DNA of 64,000 nt from Apus apus. Lineage: Eukaryota > Chordata > Aves > Apodiformes > Apodidae. The notes under the pieces were generated by a model. The model made no database searches and had not been told where the DNA came from. It worked only from the letters and a program-made list of their open reading frames with translations. Both the position numbers and the translations under genes were made by a program. Location of the stretch: positions 131,164,568 through 131,228,567 of the forward strand of contig NC_067283.1 of the NCBI RefSeq assembly GCF_020740795.1, read 5' to 3'. Below, piece after piece: positions 23,758 through 34,778 of this stretch (position 1 is the first letter of the stretch; every line of letters begins with the position of its first letter).

Positions 23758-26700
23758 AGCCCACTGAAACCCGCACAGTGAAGGCTGGCAGCAGAAGCCT
23801 GGGAGGAGGCAGAGATAATTTCAGATTATTTTGAACCCCCTGCTTCTCAGAGCAGTTTATGCTGCAGTGCTGGTGGAAGCCTAACCACAGCTGGCTGGTG
23901 GCCAAGTGACTGTGCTGGGGGATTTCAGGATGGGGGTATGCTTCCTGCTCCATGATTACAGTGGCTGTTGGCTTGAGCCCCACCTAATGTCATGGAGCTG
24001 ACAATGGTCTTGATGTACAGCATACCAGCTCTTAACTTACTGGAGTGACAACTAAAATTCAGATTTTTTTTCACTGGCACATTGGTGAAATGGTGGGAAT
24101 TGGGAATTACTGAGAGCAACTGAGCCTGTCAGAGGTACTTCCTCAGGAGAGTGGCACTGTATGCCCACATAGTTGTTTCTTCTTCCTTGCAAATGAAGGC
24201 CACCCTGTGAGCTGTCTCAAAAGTTACTTAAGCCCAGCATACCTGTTGTAAAAGTGACCTGGCCTCCAACAAAAAGCTTTATATCTAAGCTTTTTCTTAG
24301 GTTATACTGGTTATACTTATTAGACCATGTATTTTAGTTTCAATAGAAAACAATGCAAAAAAGTCTAATAAAAAAGTAAATTGAAACTGAAACTGGCTTT
24401 TGTAGTAAGCAGTTCATATAAGAAGAAACTTCGATTCAGTGAGTAAGAGTAGAGATTGACCCTATATAACTTTATCTGTTAAGTACAAATCAAATAACTG
24501 TATCACAATAGCAGCCTCCTGGATGGACTTGGGTAGGACTTTTGTACAGCAAATAGAAAGCATTTATGAATGACAAAATGAGAAATTCAAATCTAATATA
24601 AAAGGAACATCGAAATAACCAAGAAAGACTGTCAGCAAAGTAGGAAATTGTTTAAACAAATATTGAAGATCCCCTCTTAATCTGTTCCTCTGTGTCATCT
24701 TTTCATCATACTTGTTTCATTGTTCTCATTCAATTTCCTTACATTTCTTTTCTTCCTCAAAAGTACAGCAAGATCTTTCTTCTGTAGATGAAAGCCCAAA
24801 AGCACTTTGGCTAGTATAGTTAATGTACATTTTCTCAAAATTGCATCTAGAGAGACTTGGCCCCTGAGTTGCATGGTCCCCCTGTAAATACGAAGATATA
24901 TTTCTTCTTTTGAAGACAAAAGCACTACAGACTTCCATAGGAAGGAATCACAGGCAAACGTAGGAAACAAAGGATGGGATACTACAAAACTTCTCCTTTC
25001 CAGACTCTGTAAAGTCTCTTTCTCTTAGCTTCGGAGGGACTTTCTTCCCTCCTTTACAACTTTTTTATGAAGGACACCAAATGATCTATCTGTGATAGCT
25101 GGAGCCCAGACTCAGTGAGTTAGCAAACACCATTTAAGTAGTAGTAACCGTGACTGGTTTATACCAGCATTTATGTATCAAAACATACACATACTAAATT
25201 TAGGATGGAAATGAAAGATAATTCTTATTCAATAGAGCAATCAAGCTCTGGAATAGCCTTCCAAGCATTTGGGAGAAAAAAAAAAGAACCTAACTGCTTT
25301 TTACATGTTGCTTGCAAAAACATAGAAAGGGGAGTGCATGGTGTGCAACAGCAAGATACTGGATTCAGTGACCAACACAGCATGTCTAATTCTTTGCTCC
25401 TATGTAACAATTTATTTTTCTGCTTTGTTAAAAAAAATCCAAAGTTAAATGAAGTCAATGCAGCCTTGTTATTACTGAAAATCTTCTTGAGTAGTCTAAA
25501 AATAGGAACCAGTGAAAGTAAGAGAGAAGATTATAGGAGCTGAAAGATAAGACATGCAGTTTAGTTACTGATGATGCATTTATAGTAATTATGTAAATGA
25601 CTGCATTCTGAGGGGTTGATATTCATTATAATCCAGAATACCTAGATTTTTTTAATTGCATATTTGAGTAATAGTAACAGTAGTGATTATGAAAATTATA
25701 TTGCAAAACAAAATGGGGGGAAAAAAACTAGATAAGCATATGTCGACAATAGGATTCTACAACTAACATTCTGTTTGAGCAAAAAGGAAGTTTCAGATCA
25801 GTTTTTTGTTTTTTCAAAATCTGTGTTAAATTGGCTGGAACCTTTTTTTTTTCCTTTTTCTTTTTCATGTGATTATAATTTTTAAAGAGTTTCCAGAGAG
25901 TCTAGTCTTGTTCTCTTTTAAATTGCACTTTTTACAAATAACACCGTTTGCAGACTGCATGTAATTAATAGCTGCTGCCTAGGAATAACTTTGGGCCAGT
26001 ATTGCTCAGTTTATCCTAACTACTAATTTTCATACTTGGGCTTTTCATCCAGTTTATTTGTTCATTACATTCATCCCTAGATTCTTTTCAGATCTAAAAT
26101 GCAATAGCTGTCTCCCATCTTGATGTTTTAAAGTGGACAACATACCTAGATTCCACTGGAAATGAAAAGCCAGAACAAAAAGGAGTTCTTGATTTTGTTA
26201 TACCTCATAAAGAAATAGAATTATGTTCAGGGTGGAGATTACATAAAACATGGAAGGCAGATAGATGAAGTTCAAGACAAAAATAGCAGCAGTGGTACAT
26301 ACTGCAATAAGCGACTGTTTTTGATATTCTAAGCCAACTGATTAAAGTACTACAATGTTATGGATAGCTTAACTGCACACAATTAATTCTTCCTGTAGAT
26401 TTGATTGCTACACACTGTCTTTAAAAGACAAACTCTATTGCACTAGTTTAACTGGACATATATCTCCTTGTACTACAGTGACTAGGGGTTTTGATTCTCA
26501 TAGTTATTTGAAAGATGTGAGATACTGATCGAAGGATCTTAGATGAAGAAGAGAGTTTCAGGAAGAGTGAGTACTTTCTGAATTGCACATCAGAAAACAT
26601 CCTCTCAGAATATTTCTCATTGAGCTAGTCAAGCCAACTGCAGCCTCAGGCTGTCTTTCTTGCACTGTGTTTGAACATCCTATCAATTGTCTTCAGGCAC

Positions 26701-27191
26701 CATCAGTGGCTGGGCACCACTTGCATGGATGTCATTAATTAATACCATGGAGGGGAATAAGGGTTGAAAGATTTGCTGTAAATTTATGTTTTTCACAGGG
26801 AAGACAAAGGGAAAGACAGAAAAGCAATGGAAGATGTGGCTGTGTACATATTAGGCATTATGTGCCCAGCATCAAGAATGCAAAGTTGAATGGAGAAAAA
26901 AAATCCTACTCTGCTAGGCAGAAGTTAGCTACATTGCAGCAAAAATTTCTGTTAATTGTTGGGCCCAAAGAAGAACAAAAGAGGATTATTCTGGTCAAAA
27001 AATGGTTCTATTTTTTCATTCTAAGAAAACTATATCAATAATAGTTTTGAGCAGTCAGAATTTGATAAAAGGATAAAAAGTAGTAACATCAACGTATCAG
27101 AATAATAAATTGATCTGTTACTGAGCTCCAGCTGCACTAGGTTTTAAGAACTGTTCCTATTGTTTCTCATATTCTACTGTTTATAGTTAAA

Positions 27192-27390
27192 ACAGAATCA
27201 TAGAATCATAGAATGATTAAGGTTGGAAGGGACCTCAAAGATCATCAAGTTCCAACCCCCCTGCCATGAGCAGGGCACCCTACCTCTAGATCAGGTTGCA
27301 CAAAACCTCATCCAACCTGGCCTTAAAAACCTCCAGGGATGGGGCATCAACAACATCCCTGGGCAGCCCATTCCAGTTCCTAAATACCTA
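27192..27390 (-). mobile_element. CR1 LINE 3' end, minus strand
   Basis: It begins with tandem AGAATCATAG octamers, then GGTTGGAAGGGACCTC and CCAACCCCCCTGCC, the reverse-complement signature of a CR1 3' UTR. It continues into the ORF2 end (GGGCAGCCCATTCCAG) and stops near 27390. Confidence 0.95.
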
Positions 27391-29034
27391 CAAAACTGAT
27401 GAAATGCAGTCTATAAACTCCTTTTAAATCCATCTGGAAGATTTTTCTTTTCACTATGGATGACTTGACCTACATTCCATGGGTTGCTCTTTTACCATGC
27501 CCTGATTTTTGATGAGACAGACTTTCCAGTGGTTAGAACTGGAGTCCTGATCCTTTTTGCATAAATCCATGTACTCATCTGCTCATCAGCTGTCTGTTGT
27601 AAACTCATCTGAAGAGAGTAGTGCTGGTCACAGTGCAAAATGTGTCAAGCCTTCGAGCCATGAATTCTGAGCACTCCCACAAGGATATTCCAGAGATTCA
27701 CCACTTTACTCTGAGCTACTTATCAGAGTAATGAAAACTCTTGGGAACTCCTTTGATCTTTTTTGGGGAAGCCTTGTACCCACTGGGACAGAAAGAGACA
27801 AAGCTAATTTTTTTGCTGGTAGCAGAGAAGATATGACAAAGAGTCAGAACTTAAAAAAAGAAATCTTAGTTAATATCCATACCTTTCAACATAAAAGTGT
27901 ATAGAAATAACTTGACAGCAGATTAAGAAACATTAAACCTAGCCATTCTCTTGTTGATAACTATCAAAACCACCAACAGCTTTGATGTTTTCCTTGTATT
28001 CTTACAACCTTCTCCCAGGAGCAGTGGCACTATATATCCCTGCTACCTGCTCATAAAGAGCATGGCCAAAACACAGTTTCTTGTCTTTTACCTACATGAT
28101 GCACTTAACAGCAGTTAAATACGACTTACTTTTTGTCCATGCATTAATTTTTTTACATACTATTATCACAATAAGAGTGCCTTGCTTCTTCAATAATCCC
28201 AGTATAGGAGAGTGATAGACTCTTGTGCTGTTCTTGTGCCCACTATTAAAAATGTGTGTCAAAATTCTCTTATGATAACCCCTGGCCGCCTGTTTTATTT
28301 TGTTGCTCTTATGTCTATATTGCAAGTGCTTAATAGAGGTTGTCACTGTTCCAGCTCTCTAGGCAGAATTTAAACATGTAATCTATTCTGAATAATTAAT
28401 ACTTTTAAATACTTTGAAAAACTTGTAAAGTTTTTGCCACACTCTAAAGTTGAATCTATTAATGGTTTGGCACGTTATGACTTTGCTCACTCTTATGATG
28501 AGGATGCTATAAAAGTTGCATTTGTTTGAAGTCAACACTATGAGTATCTCTGGATCTGGCTTCTGTTGAAATAATTATTTTATTCTGGCTCTGTTCTGAC
28601 TCTATCCTAGAGTCTGAAGAATTAGAATTTAGTGACTGAAATTTAAAAAGCTTGAATTCTTTTTAATTTTTGTATAGTTTTTCTGAATAATTTAGTATTC
28701 TCTGTTCAAAGTTGTGACCCAGGGCATTGTCCTGCTAATGCAGGGTCTGAACACACAGGGCACGAGACATTCCATGATCAAGGGAAATTTAAATAGACTA
28801 TTCCTTACTGAGTTTTACTCAAAACTTTTCAGTTCCCCTGTTAAGATAAGCATAAATAATTTTTATGACATTTATTTGATCCAACATATAAAATAGGAAA
28901 CAGAAAATTGCAAACAAATATAACAGTAATAGATAATTATTATAAGTAATGTTATAAATAAAATCAAGCACAAATAAATAAGTTCTAAAGAAAAGTGTTA
29001 AATAGTAAACTAGTATACAGAAAAATAGCAATAT

Positions 29035-29425
29035 AGAAAGGAGAGGCCAAGGGGACCAGGTTTCTTCAGCCTGGAGAAGAGGCTGAGGGAAGATGTCATT
29101 CTGCTTTCTAAAGAGAGAAAACAAAACAGGTTCTCTACAGAGAAGGCAAAGCAAAGTTGTCTCTTCCAGGGGTGCCAAGCAAAAGCACAAAAGTCAACAA
29201 CAGATACAGCCTGTGAACGGGAAAATGCTGACTTGACATATGTAAAATATTTCACGTGGAGAGGGTACTGCAACAATGGACCAGAGAGATGTTGTCATTT
29301 CCATCCTTGGAGATGTTCCAAACTCAGCTGACATGTCCCCAGGCAGCCTGAGCTAGCTTTGAAGTTGGCCCTGCTCTGAACAGGGGGTCAGACTAGATGA
29401 CAGCCAGACATCCTTCTCCCTTAAG
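29035..29425 (+). mobile_element. Degenerate older CR1 fragment
   Basis: AGCCTGGAGAAGAGGCTGAG near 29069 and GGGGGTCAGACTAGATGAC near 29382 match CR1 ORF2-end and 3' UTR signatures in the right order. The sequence between is strongly diverged and no octamer tail remains, which suggests an older subfamily. Confidence 0.75.
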
Positions 29426-30984
29426 TTTGTGGAGCTCTTGCCTAAGCTCCCAGCCCTGCTGAGAGATTTCAGAGTTATTTTTTGTCCCAACCAAGCCAGT
29501 TTGCTTGCCCCAAGTAAGCAAACACAGGTATCTCCCTCCTTCGACACCTCAAGGAGTTGCTTTTCTAAGTGGATCAGCGTGGTGTCAGGTCACCTGTGGA
29601 GAGAGCACCAGGCTCAAGAGGATCAAGAGAGTCGCTGAACATGTCACAGCCTTGAGATGCGGACTCCTTTAGGAGATACCTGATCCCTGCCTCCTCTGCC
29701 TTTAGAAGAGGAGGAGCTCTTCTGCAACTTTTAAGATAGCTGCAAGCCAGTTTTAAAGACCACCATGACCTTTTCCACAGGGAAATCACTAATTATGTGT
29801 ATTTTCAATTGCATTAATGGAAACCCAAATCCTAGCTTCTCACAAAGGTCGCAGTTGCCTCCTGATGAGGAAGATGTGGAAAATTACCCTCATTCACTCA
29901 CCATCAGTAAAACTAACAAGCAGAATGATATGTTAACACAGATTTATTTCATCTGAACTGCACAAACTGCTGTGCAGTATAATGTATATGCTAATGAATG
30001 GTAATTTACAGCTAATGAAATTCAAGAAACAGGCCATTTTTCTAATTTATGTACAGATGCCATCAGTGGGTCCCATTATTAATTGGTGGTGGAATATGCT
30101 GACAGTACAAATGACAGGCATGCAGTTACACTGTTTATAATATAATATACACTTAATACATTTTTCTTAATTCAGAATTAACATTTTATTTCCTCTAGTC
30201 AAATCTTGTACCAGTATGCCTTTAGTAAAATGCAAATGAAGGCACTTTTCTGTAGGAAGTAGAGTGATGAAACAAAAACAAAGCACAGCTGGTAATTCTT
30301 CATTGCTGAGTGCTGGAGTTGAGGTTTAAGTTGAATTGTAATTTTCCCTCCATGGCTTAAATTATAACAAAGCAGGCAATTTACAGATGCTGAATACCTT
30401 CTTCCATGATCTTTGAAGAATTTTAGAAGGACAGGTAAGAGTAGTTACCTTTCAGCAGGCAGGAACTGAAGTTGCCCAGCATTTCTGTGAGCTCAGAATT
30501 GCTGGCCTCAGAGTCATTATTTAAAAGAAAATATTGAGTAGCTGTTTGTCCAACTGAGTGCATTGAGAGTTAAGTAATTCCACATAGAAGAGCTGTAAAC
30601 ACCAGTATTTGTGTAAAATATACATAAGGAAAGAGTCTCTGATAATTCTAGAGTCCCCCGGGTGATGGGGGATCCTGCCTGCCAAGCTCATCTTTACAAA
30701 AAAGCTCTGCCTACGTAAGGTAACTCTAAGCCATATTTAGAGATCACAAGTACCTTTTCCATAGGGAAGCCTTTAAATATAGAACCTATGGGACAACAGA
30801 ACAGGAAGAAAAAAGACTATATCCTGTTGCAATGCACAAAACTGGAATATTCTGGTGAAAAAAAGCTTTACTAACTTTCAGATGCAGGAAGGCATTTCTG
30901 AAGGAGTCAAAAAGCAGACAGCCTCAGACAGTAGCATTACACAGCTGATGTTGATATGATCCCCCCCATCAGTGAGGGCCCACC

Positions 30985-31295
30985 TGAACAGTTAGCAAAG
31001 GGGGCATCTACTACCTCACTGGGCAACCTCTTCCAGTGTTTCACCACCCTCCTTGTAAAAAATTGTCTTCCTTATATCTAGTCCAAATCTACTCTCTTTT
31101 AGTTTAAAACCACTACCCCTTGTCTTACCGTAATTTAATATAATAGTGAAATATTTAGATATATGGTTCCAAAAATAATTAAACAAATTAAAGGAACACA
31201 AATCAGTCAAATACACAAATTCAGAAGACAATCTCTCTGGCACAGACAGTCCTTCAGCCAATTCAGTTCTGCAGTTTTCGATCATATCTTGGCTT
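30985..31295 (-). mobile_element. CR1 LINE fragment, minus strand, just upstream of a NECAB1 exon
   Basis: CTGGGCAACCTCTTCCAGTG, then TTCACCACCCTCCTTG and ACTACCCCTTGTCTTA, are reverse-complement CR1 ORF2-end signatures. The element lies about 325 bases upstream of the exon at 31620. It is inverted relative to the CR1 at 31868-32125. Its 3' tail is missing. Confidence 0.88.
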
Positions 31296-31619
31296 TTCCA
31301 TGCTTAAGCAAGTAATGTGGTACTGCCCTCAACTGGAGTTAAGAACTATAAAGAAAAAGGTTTTTTTGAGTAGAAACTATGTTTTGCCACTGTGTACCTG
31401 GAACTTTCTCAGTCTGAGTGGGATCCGTGTCTATACCTGAAAGTTCAGAGGTCTTTCTGTTCAGAAACATAAAGGTTACTTATGTGGTTTGTGTGTATAA
31501 GCAAGCTGCATGTATTTCAATCTGCTTCTTTTCTGAATTAAGTCTGAATCTTCCCTCACATATTTCTAACCTTGTAGGCAAATCTTCATCTCTTTATGTT
31601 GTTGTTCATGTCATTTTAG

Positions 31620-31756
31620 GACTATCAAGAAGCTTCTAATTTGGAGCAGTTTGTGACTCGCTTTCTTTTGAAGGAAACAGTGAATCAGCTTCAGTCCCTC
31701 CAGAGCTCCCTGGAATGTGCCATGGAAACTACAGAGGAGCAGACTCGGCAGGAGAG
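31620..31756 (+). CDS. NECAB1: NECAB1 exon (central helical region)
   Basis: The acceptor TTCATTTTAG precedes 31620 and the donor GTGAGC follows 31756. Length 137 bp, phase 0 in and phase 2 out. It reads [20 protein letters not shown], then [21 protein letters not shown], ending in TRQE plus AG. The sequence is close to human NECAB1 and predicts amphipathic, coiled-coil-like helices of the NHR region, implicated in partner binding in the NECAB family. CR1 copies in opposite orientation lie on both sides within about 325 and 110 bases. Confidence 0.97.
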
Positions 31757-31867
31757 GTGAGCAATCCTCTTGCCCAACTTGTGAACCTCCAAGACTGTTT
31801 TACATTTCACCCACTAACCTGGAGAGGGACTTTTTTACAAGAGCATGTAGTGCCCTTGTAAAATAAT

Positions 31868-32125
31868 TAGACTAATGGCTTTAAACTGGAAGAGGGTAGA
31901 TTTAGTTTAGACATTAGGAAGAAATTCTTCACTATGAGGGTGGTGAGACACTGGCACAGGTTGCCCAGCAAAGTTGTGGATGCCCCATCCCTGGAAGTGT
32001 TCAAGGGCAGACTGGATGGAGCTTTGAGCAACCTGGTCTAGTGGGAGATGCCCCTGCCCATGCATGGAGGTTGGAACTAGATGAGCTTTAGGGTCCCTTC
32101 CAACCCAAACCATTCTGTGATAAAT
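31868..32125 (+). mobile_element. CR1 LINE 3' fragment
   Basis: AATGGCTTTAAACTGGAAGA and GAGGGTGGTGAGACACTGGC precede the 3' UTR sequence AGATGAGCTTTAGGGTCCC and a final CCATTCTGTGAT octamer. It is short, 5'-truncated and inverted relative to the copy at 30985-31295. Confidence 0.94.
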
Positions 32126-32884
32126 AAGCGTACACTTTTATTCCAAATAGGAAATCAATAATAGGGGTTTTCTTGAAATTGAGTACAAGCAGGTTCCAGT
32201 CTAGTCCTCTGGTGGGTTGTATGTAGAACTGACATAATGTGGCTTACTGTAAAGGGATTTTATGCTGCAGAAAATGCTATCCTAAAACATCTCCTTAACA
32301 TAACGTGTGAGCTTTTGGTGAGCCTTCATTTTGTGCTTTAGGAGACCAGGGAGCTTTCCAAAGAAGTGACCTGGGAATTATTTACTGAACTGTTCAGACT
32401 ACTGTCTGCTATTCTTTGCAACCACTCATCCATCCAACTAACTGTTCAAAACTAGCCATAGTTCTGGTCCTTCACTGCTCTCCAGTTGGATGATGAGAAA
32501 GAACCATGTAGAGACAGCCTTCAGTCCTCACACAGACTCTCAAGTTTCAATAACTCTGTCATCACTGTAGAAACAAAAATAATTTCTGTATCTGGCATGT
32601 TTCAGTGCTGGTCCCAGAAAACGTATCTGTACTCCATCCATTATTAGGTAATTATCATCAATTTTCCTTCCTTATCAAGAGATAAAAGTTGCTGTTTATT
32701 TTTTCTGTCTTTAAGCTGAAGGGGCCAATGTTTAAAGTTCCTATCTCACTTTAGGTGTTCTTGTGATCCCAGTTCCTCTGCAGAGATGCTAGAAAAATTA
32801 GGCTAGGTCAGAATCACACAACAGACAGACACTGACCCAGAACTTTCTCTCCCTAAAAGAGAAGTTTACACCAGCTTAAGGCTC

Positions 32885-32915
32885 CTTTTTTTTTTTTTTT
32901 CCTTTTTTTTTTTTT
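32885..32915 (+). repeat. Interrupted poly(T) tract
   Basis: T16, CC, then T13, about 180 bases upstream of the NECAB1 exon at 33094. Confidence 0.9.
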
Positions 32916-33093
32916 CTTCACTAGCAACCTAAACACAATTAATAGTGAAAATACAGAAAAGAATTCAGTGGAATCAACAGGTATTTCTCCATTTCAATTC
33001 AAAAGGCAACATACAAGCACATTTTTTGAAAACAGAGAGAGGAGATCTCTCCCACATGTTTTACCTTATGAAGTCTACCATGTTTCTGTGCAG

Positions 33094-33206
33094 ACAAGGT
33101 CCAACAAAACCAGAAGTGCTCTCAGTTCCGTGGCCAGGAAAACGCTCAGCTCGAAGGCTTCAGAGGAACAACAGCCTGTCACTAAATAGCCCTCATTTTG
33201 GCACAG
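33094..33206 (+). CDS. NECAB1: NECAB1 exon (basic/serine-rich linker)
   Basis: Bordered by TTTCTGTGCAG and GTATAG; 113 bp, phase 2 in and phase 1 out. It reads QGPTKPEVLSVPWPGKRSAR, then RLQRNNSLSLNSPHFGT. The GKRSARRLQRNNS stretch is basic and serine-rich, a plausible phosphorylation segment, and is conserved with human. The end of this exon is shorter by about three residues than the human region before the conserved EED-QW segment. Confidence 0.95.
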
Positions 33207-34701
33207 GTATAGTATTTCACATTTTAAAGTTATTTAAAAACATGTGCATGCACAAAAATATAGGGAAAAATCTCCATGTACCTTCCTCTCAAAATTTTTA
33301 TTTAGAAATGGTATCTCAGATATTTTACTGACAGAAATCAGTCTTCAATTTAATACAGAATATTAGCTCAAATGGTAAGGAAAATAAATATGTACCCATA
33401 GATCTGAACTGATAAAAAATAAATACGTAATTATGAGCCAAACTGGTTTTTTTGGGGGTTGATTGAGCATTTCTTAGGTAACATTTGTAGCCTGCAGGTA
33501 AGAATGAAAAGGCAAAGGCTGTAACCTATACAGAACCAAGTTCTCTGTCATGACTTGCATCCAAATTGAGAGAAACAAACATGAAACAGAAACACAAAAC
33601 CTGAAAGAAAAAATATTTTATTTACGATGGTACAAAGAAATACCCATCTGAGACAGCATTTCTGCTTTGGAAAACATGAGAGGGATTCTTTGGAAGCAGT
33701 GACATTAAGCTTGAGGCTGCAGGGAAGGCATCTCTAGGCTTTGTCATGTATCTGAGAAACAAGGCTTGAAGATGGCTGAAACACCAAAGTACCTGATGCG
33801 TCAAGTCCACTTTTTGACCAGTCACTCAGATCTGAACAGGACATGCCAGAAACATCGATCATTTAGCTGCAAATTTACACCCAACTAATTATTTTCTGCT
33901 GTTTATAAGAACTTATTTATTTATTTATTTGTTTTAATTGGGAAGCAACATATGTACTCTTAACTTTGAATAATCCTGGAATCCTGCTGGAAGCACTGTG
34001 TCAGGACCACAGCAATGTCCTACCAGCCAGGGTCCTATAGCAGGTCTGCTGTCTCTCTGCAGAAGGAAGATAGATGCTAGCACCTAAGCTGTATTGACCA
34101 TGCCAAGAATATTCAAGACAGTCTTGACTGCATTTCTTTCACCTTCACCAGTGCTCTCAGGTAAAAGAGGACTAGCAGAAAAGACACAGCACATGGTCTC
34201 TCCATGGGATATATTTGAAAGGCATCCCAGAGACAGTCTGACTAGGCAGCAGAAGAGCTGACTTACTTTTACAAAAACTTTCACATAAAGAAGATCAAGA
34301 AATGGCAAACTAAGGAAAATATTAAGACAGAGAAAACTTTAACATACCCACAAACCCAAGCTTACTTTGCATTTTGAGCAGAAGGTGCTAAGGTTATGAG
34401 CTGGTTCCATCTGCAGGGGACAGCATTCCTTTCTTCAGGTATCAGCATGATTTCAAAAGCACTGGTATTAGTCTAGAATGTAGTTGTCGTTCTGTATTGG
34501 ATTTCTACTCTATCTTTGAAAGAAAGAAAATAATTCATATAGTCAAATAATGTTTTCCTTTACTTACACTAGTTGCAGCATAATCATTGAGAAGCAAAAT
34601 AAATTGCAACCTAAGATAAACCTGTTTATGAAATAAATTAATATACTATCCTCCAGCATTTAGAAACATTTTAAAATGTTAATTTTTTGTATTTTCCAAA
34701 G
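33207..34701 (+). other. NECAB1: NECAB1 intron, 1.5 kb
   Basis: AT-rich, with a short (TTTA)n run near 33913-33931. It ends in TTTTCCAAAG at 34701. No repeat family or gene was recognised. Confidence 0.85.
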
Positions 34702-34778
34702 GTTGGATTGAGGAAGACAGCCAGTGGGTGACCCAGATAAACAGACTGCAAAAACTGATTGACAGGCTGGAAAAGAAG
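34702..34778 (+). CDS. NECAB1: NECAB1 exon (coiled-coil segment)
   Basis: Bordered by TTTTCCAAAG and GTGTGT; 77 bp, phase 1 in and phase 0 out. It reads GWIEEDSQWVTQ, then INRLQKLIDRLEKK. The heptad pattern of I/L in the second part predicts a coiled coil, as in human NECAB1. Confidence 0.96.

Larger units (their letters stand above)
18176..31619 (+). other. NECAB1: NECAB1 intron, 13.4 kb, with several CR1 fragments and a candidate microexon
   Basis: This is the longest intron in the window. It holds CR1 fragments at 19203-19712 (+), 23085-23757 (+), 27192-27390 (-), 29035-29425 (+) and 30985-31295 (-), plus a possible 36-nt cassette exon at 21919-21954. The remaining sequence is AT-rich with no recognised gene. 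It ends in TTCATTTTAG. Confidence 0.85.
31757..33093 (+). other. NECAB1: NECAB1 intron, 1.3 kb
   Basis: It contains a + strand CR1 3' end (31868-32125) and a T16-CC-T13 tract (32885-32915). The intron ends in the acceptor TTTCTGTGCAG at 33093. Open frames spanning 32945-33331 are out of register with the exon and are not real. Confidence 0.88.

Noticed and set aside
32945..33331. Open frames of 128 and 73 codons overlapping a NECAB1 exon
   Set aside because: They read the exon at 33094-33206 in the wrong frames. The correct frame is set by the phase-2 acceptor and gives the conserved KPEVLS sequence.
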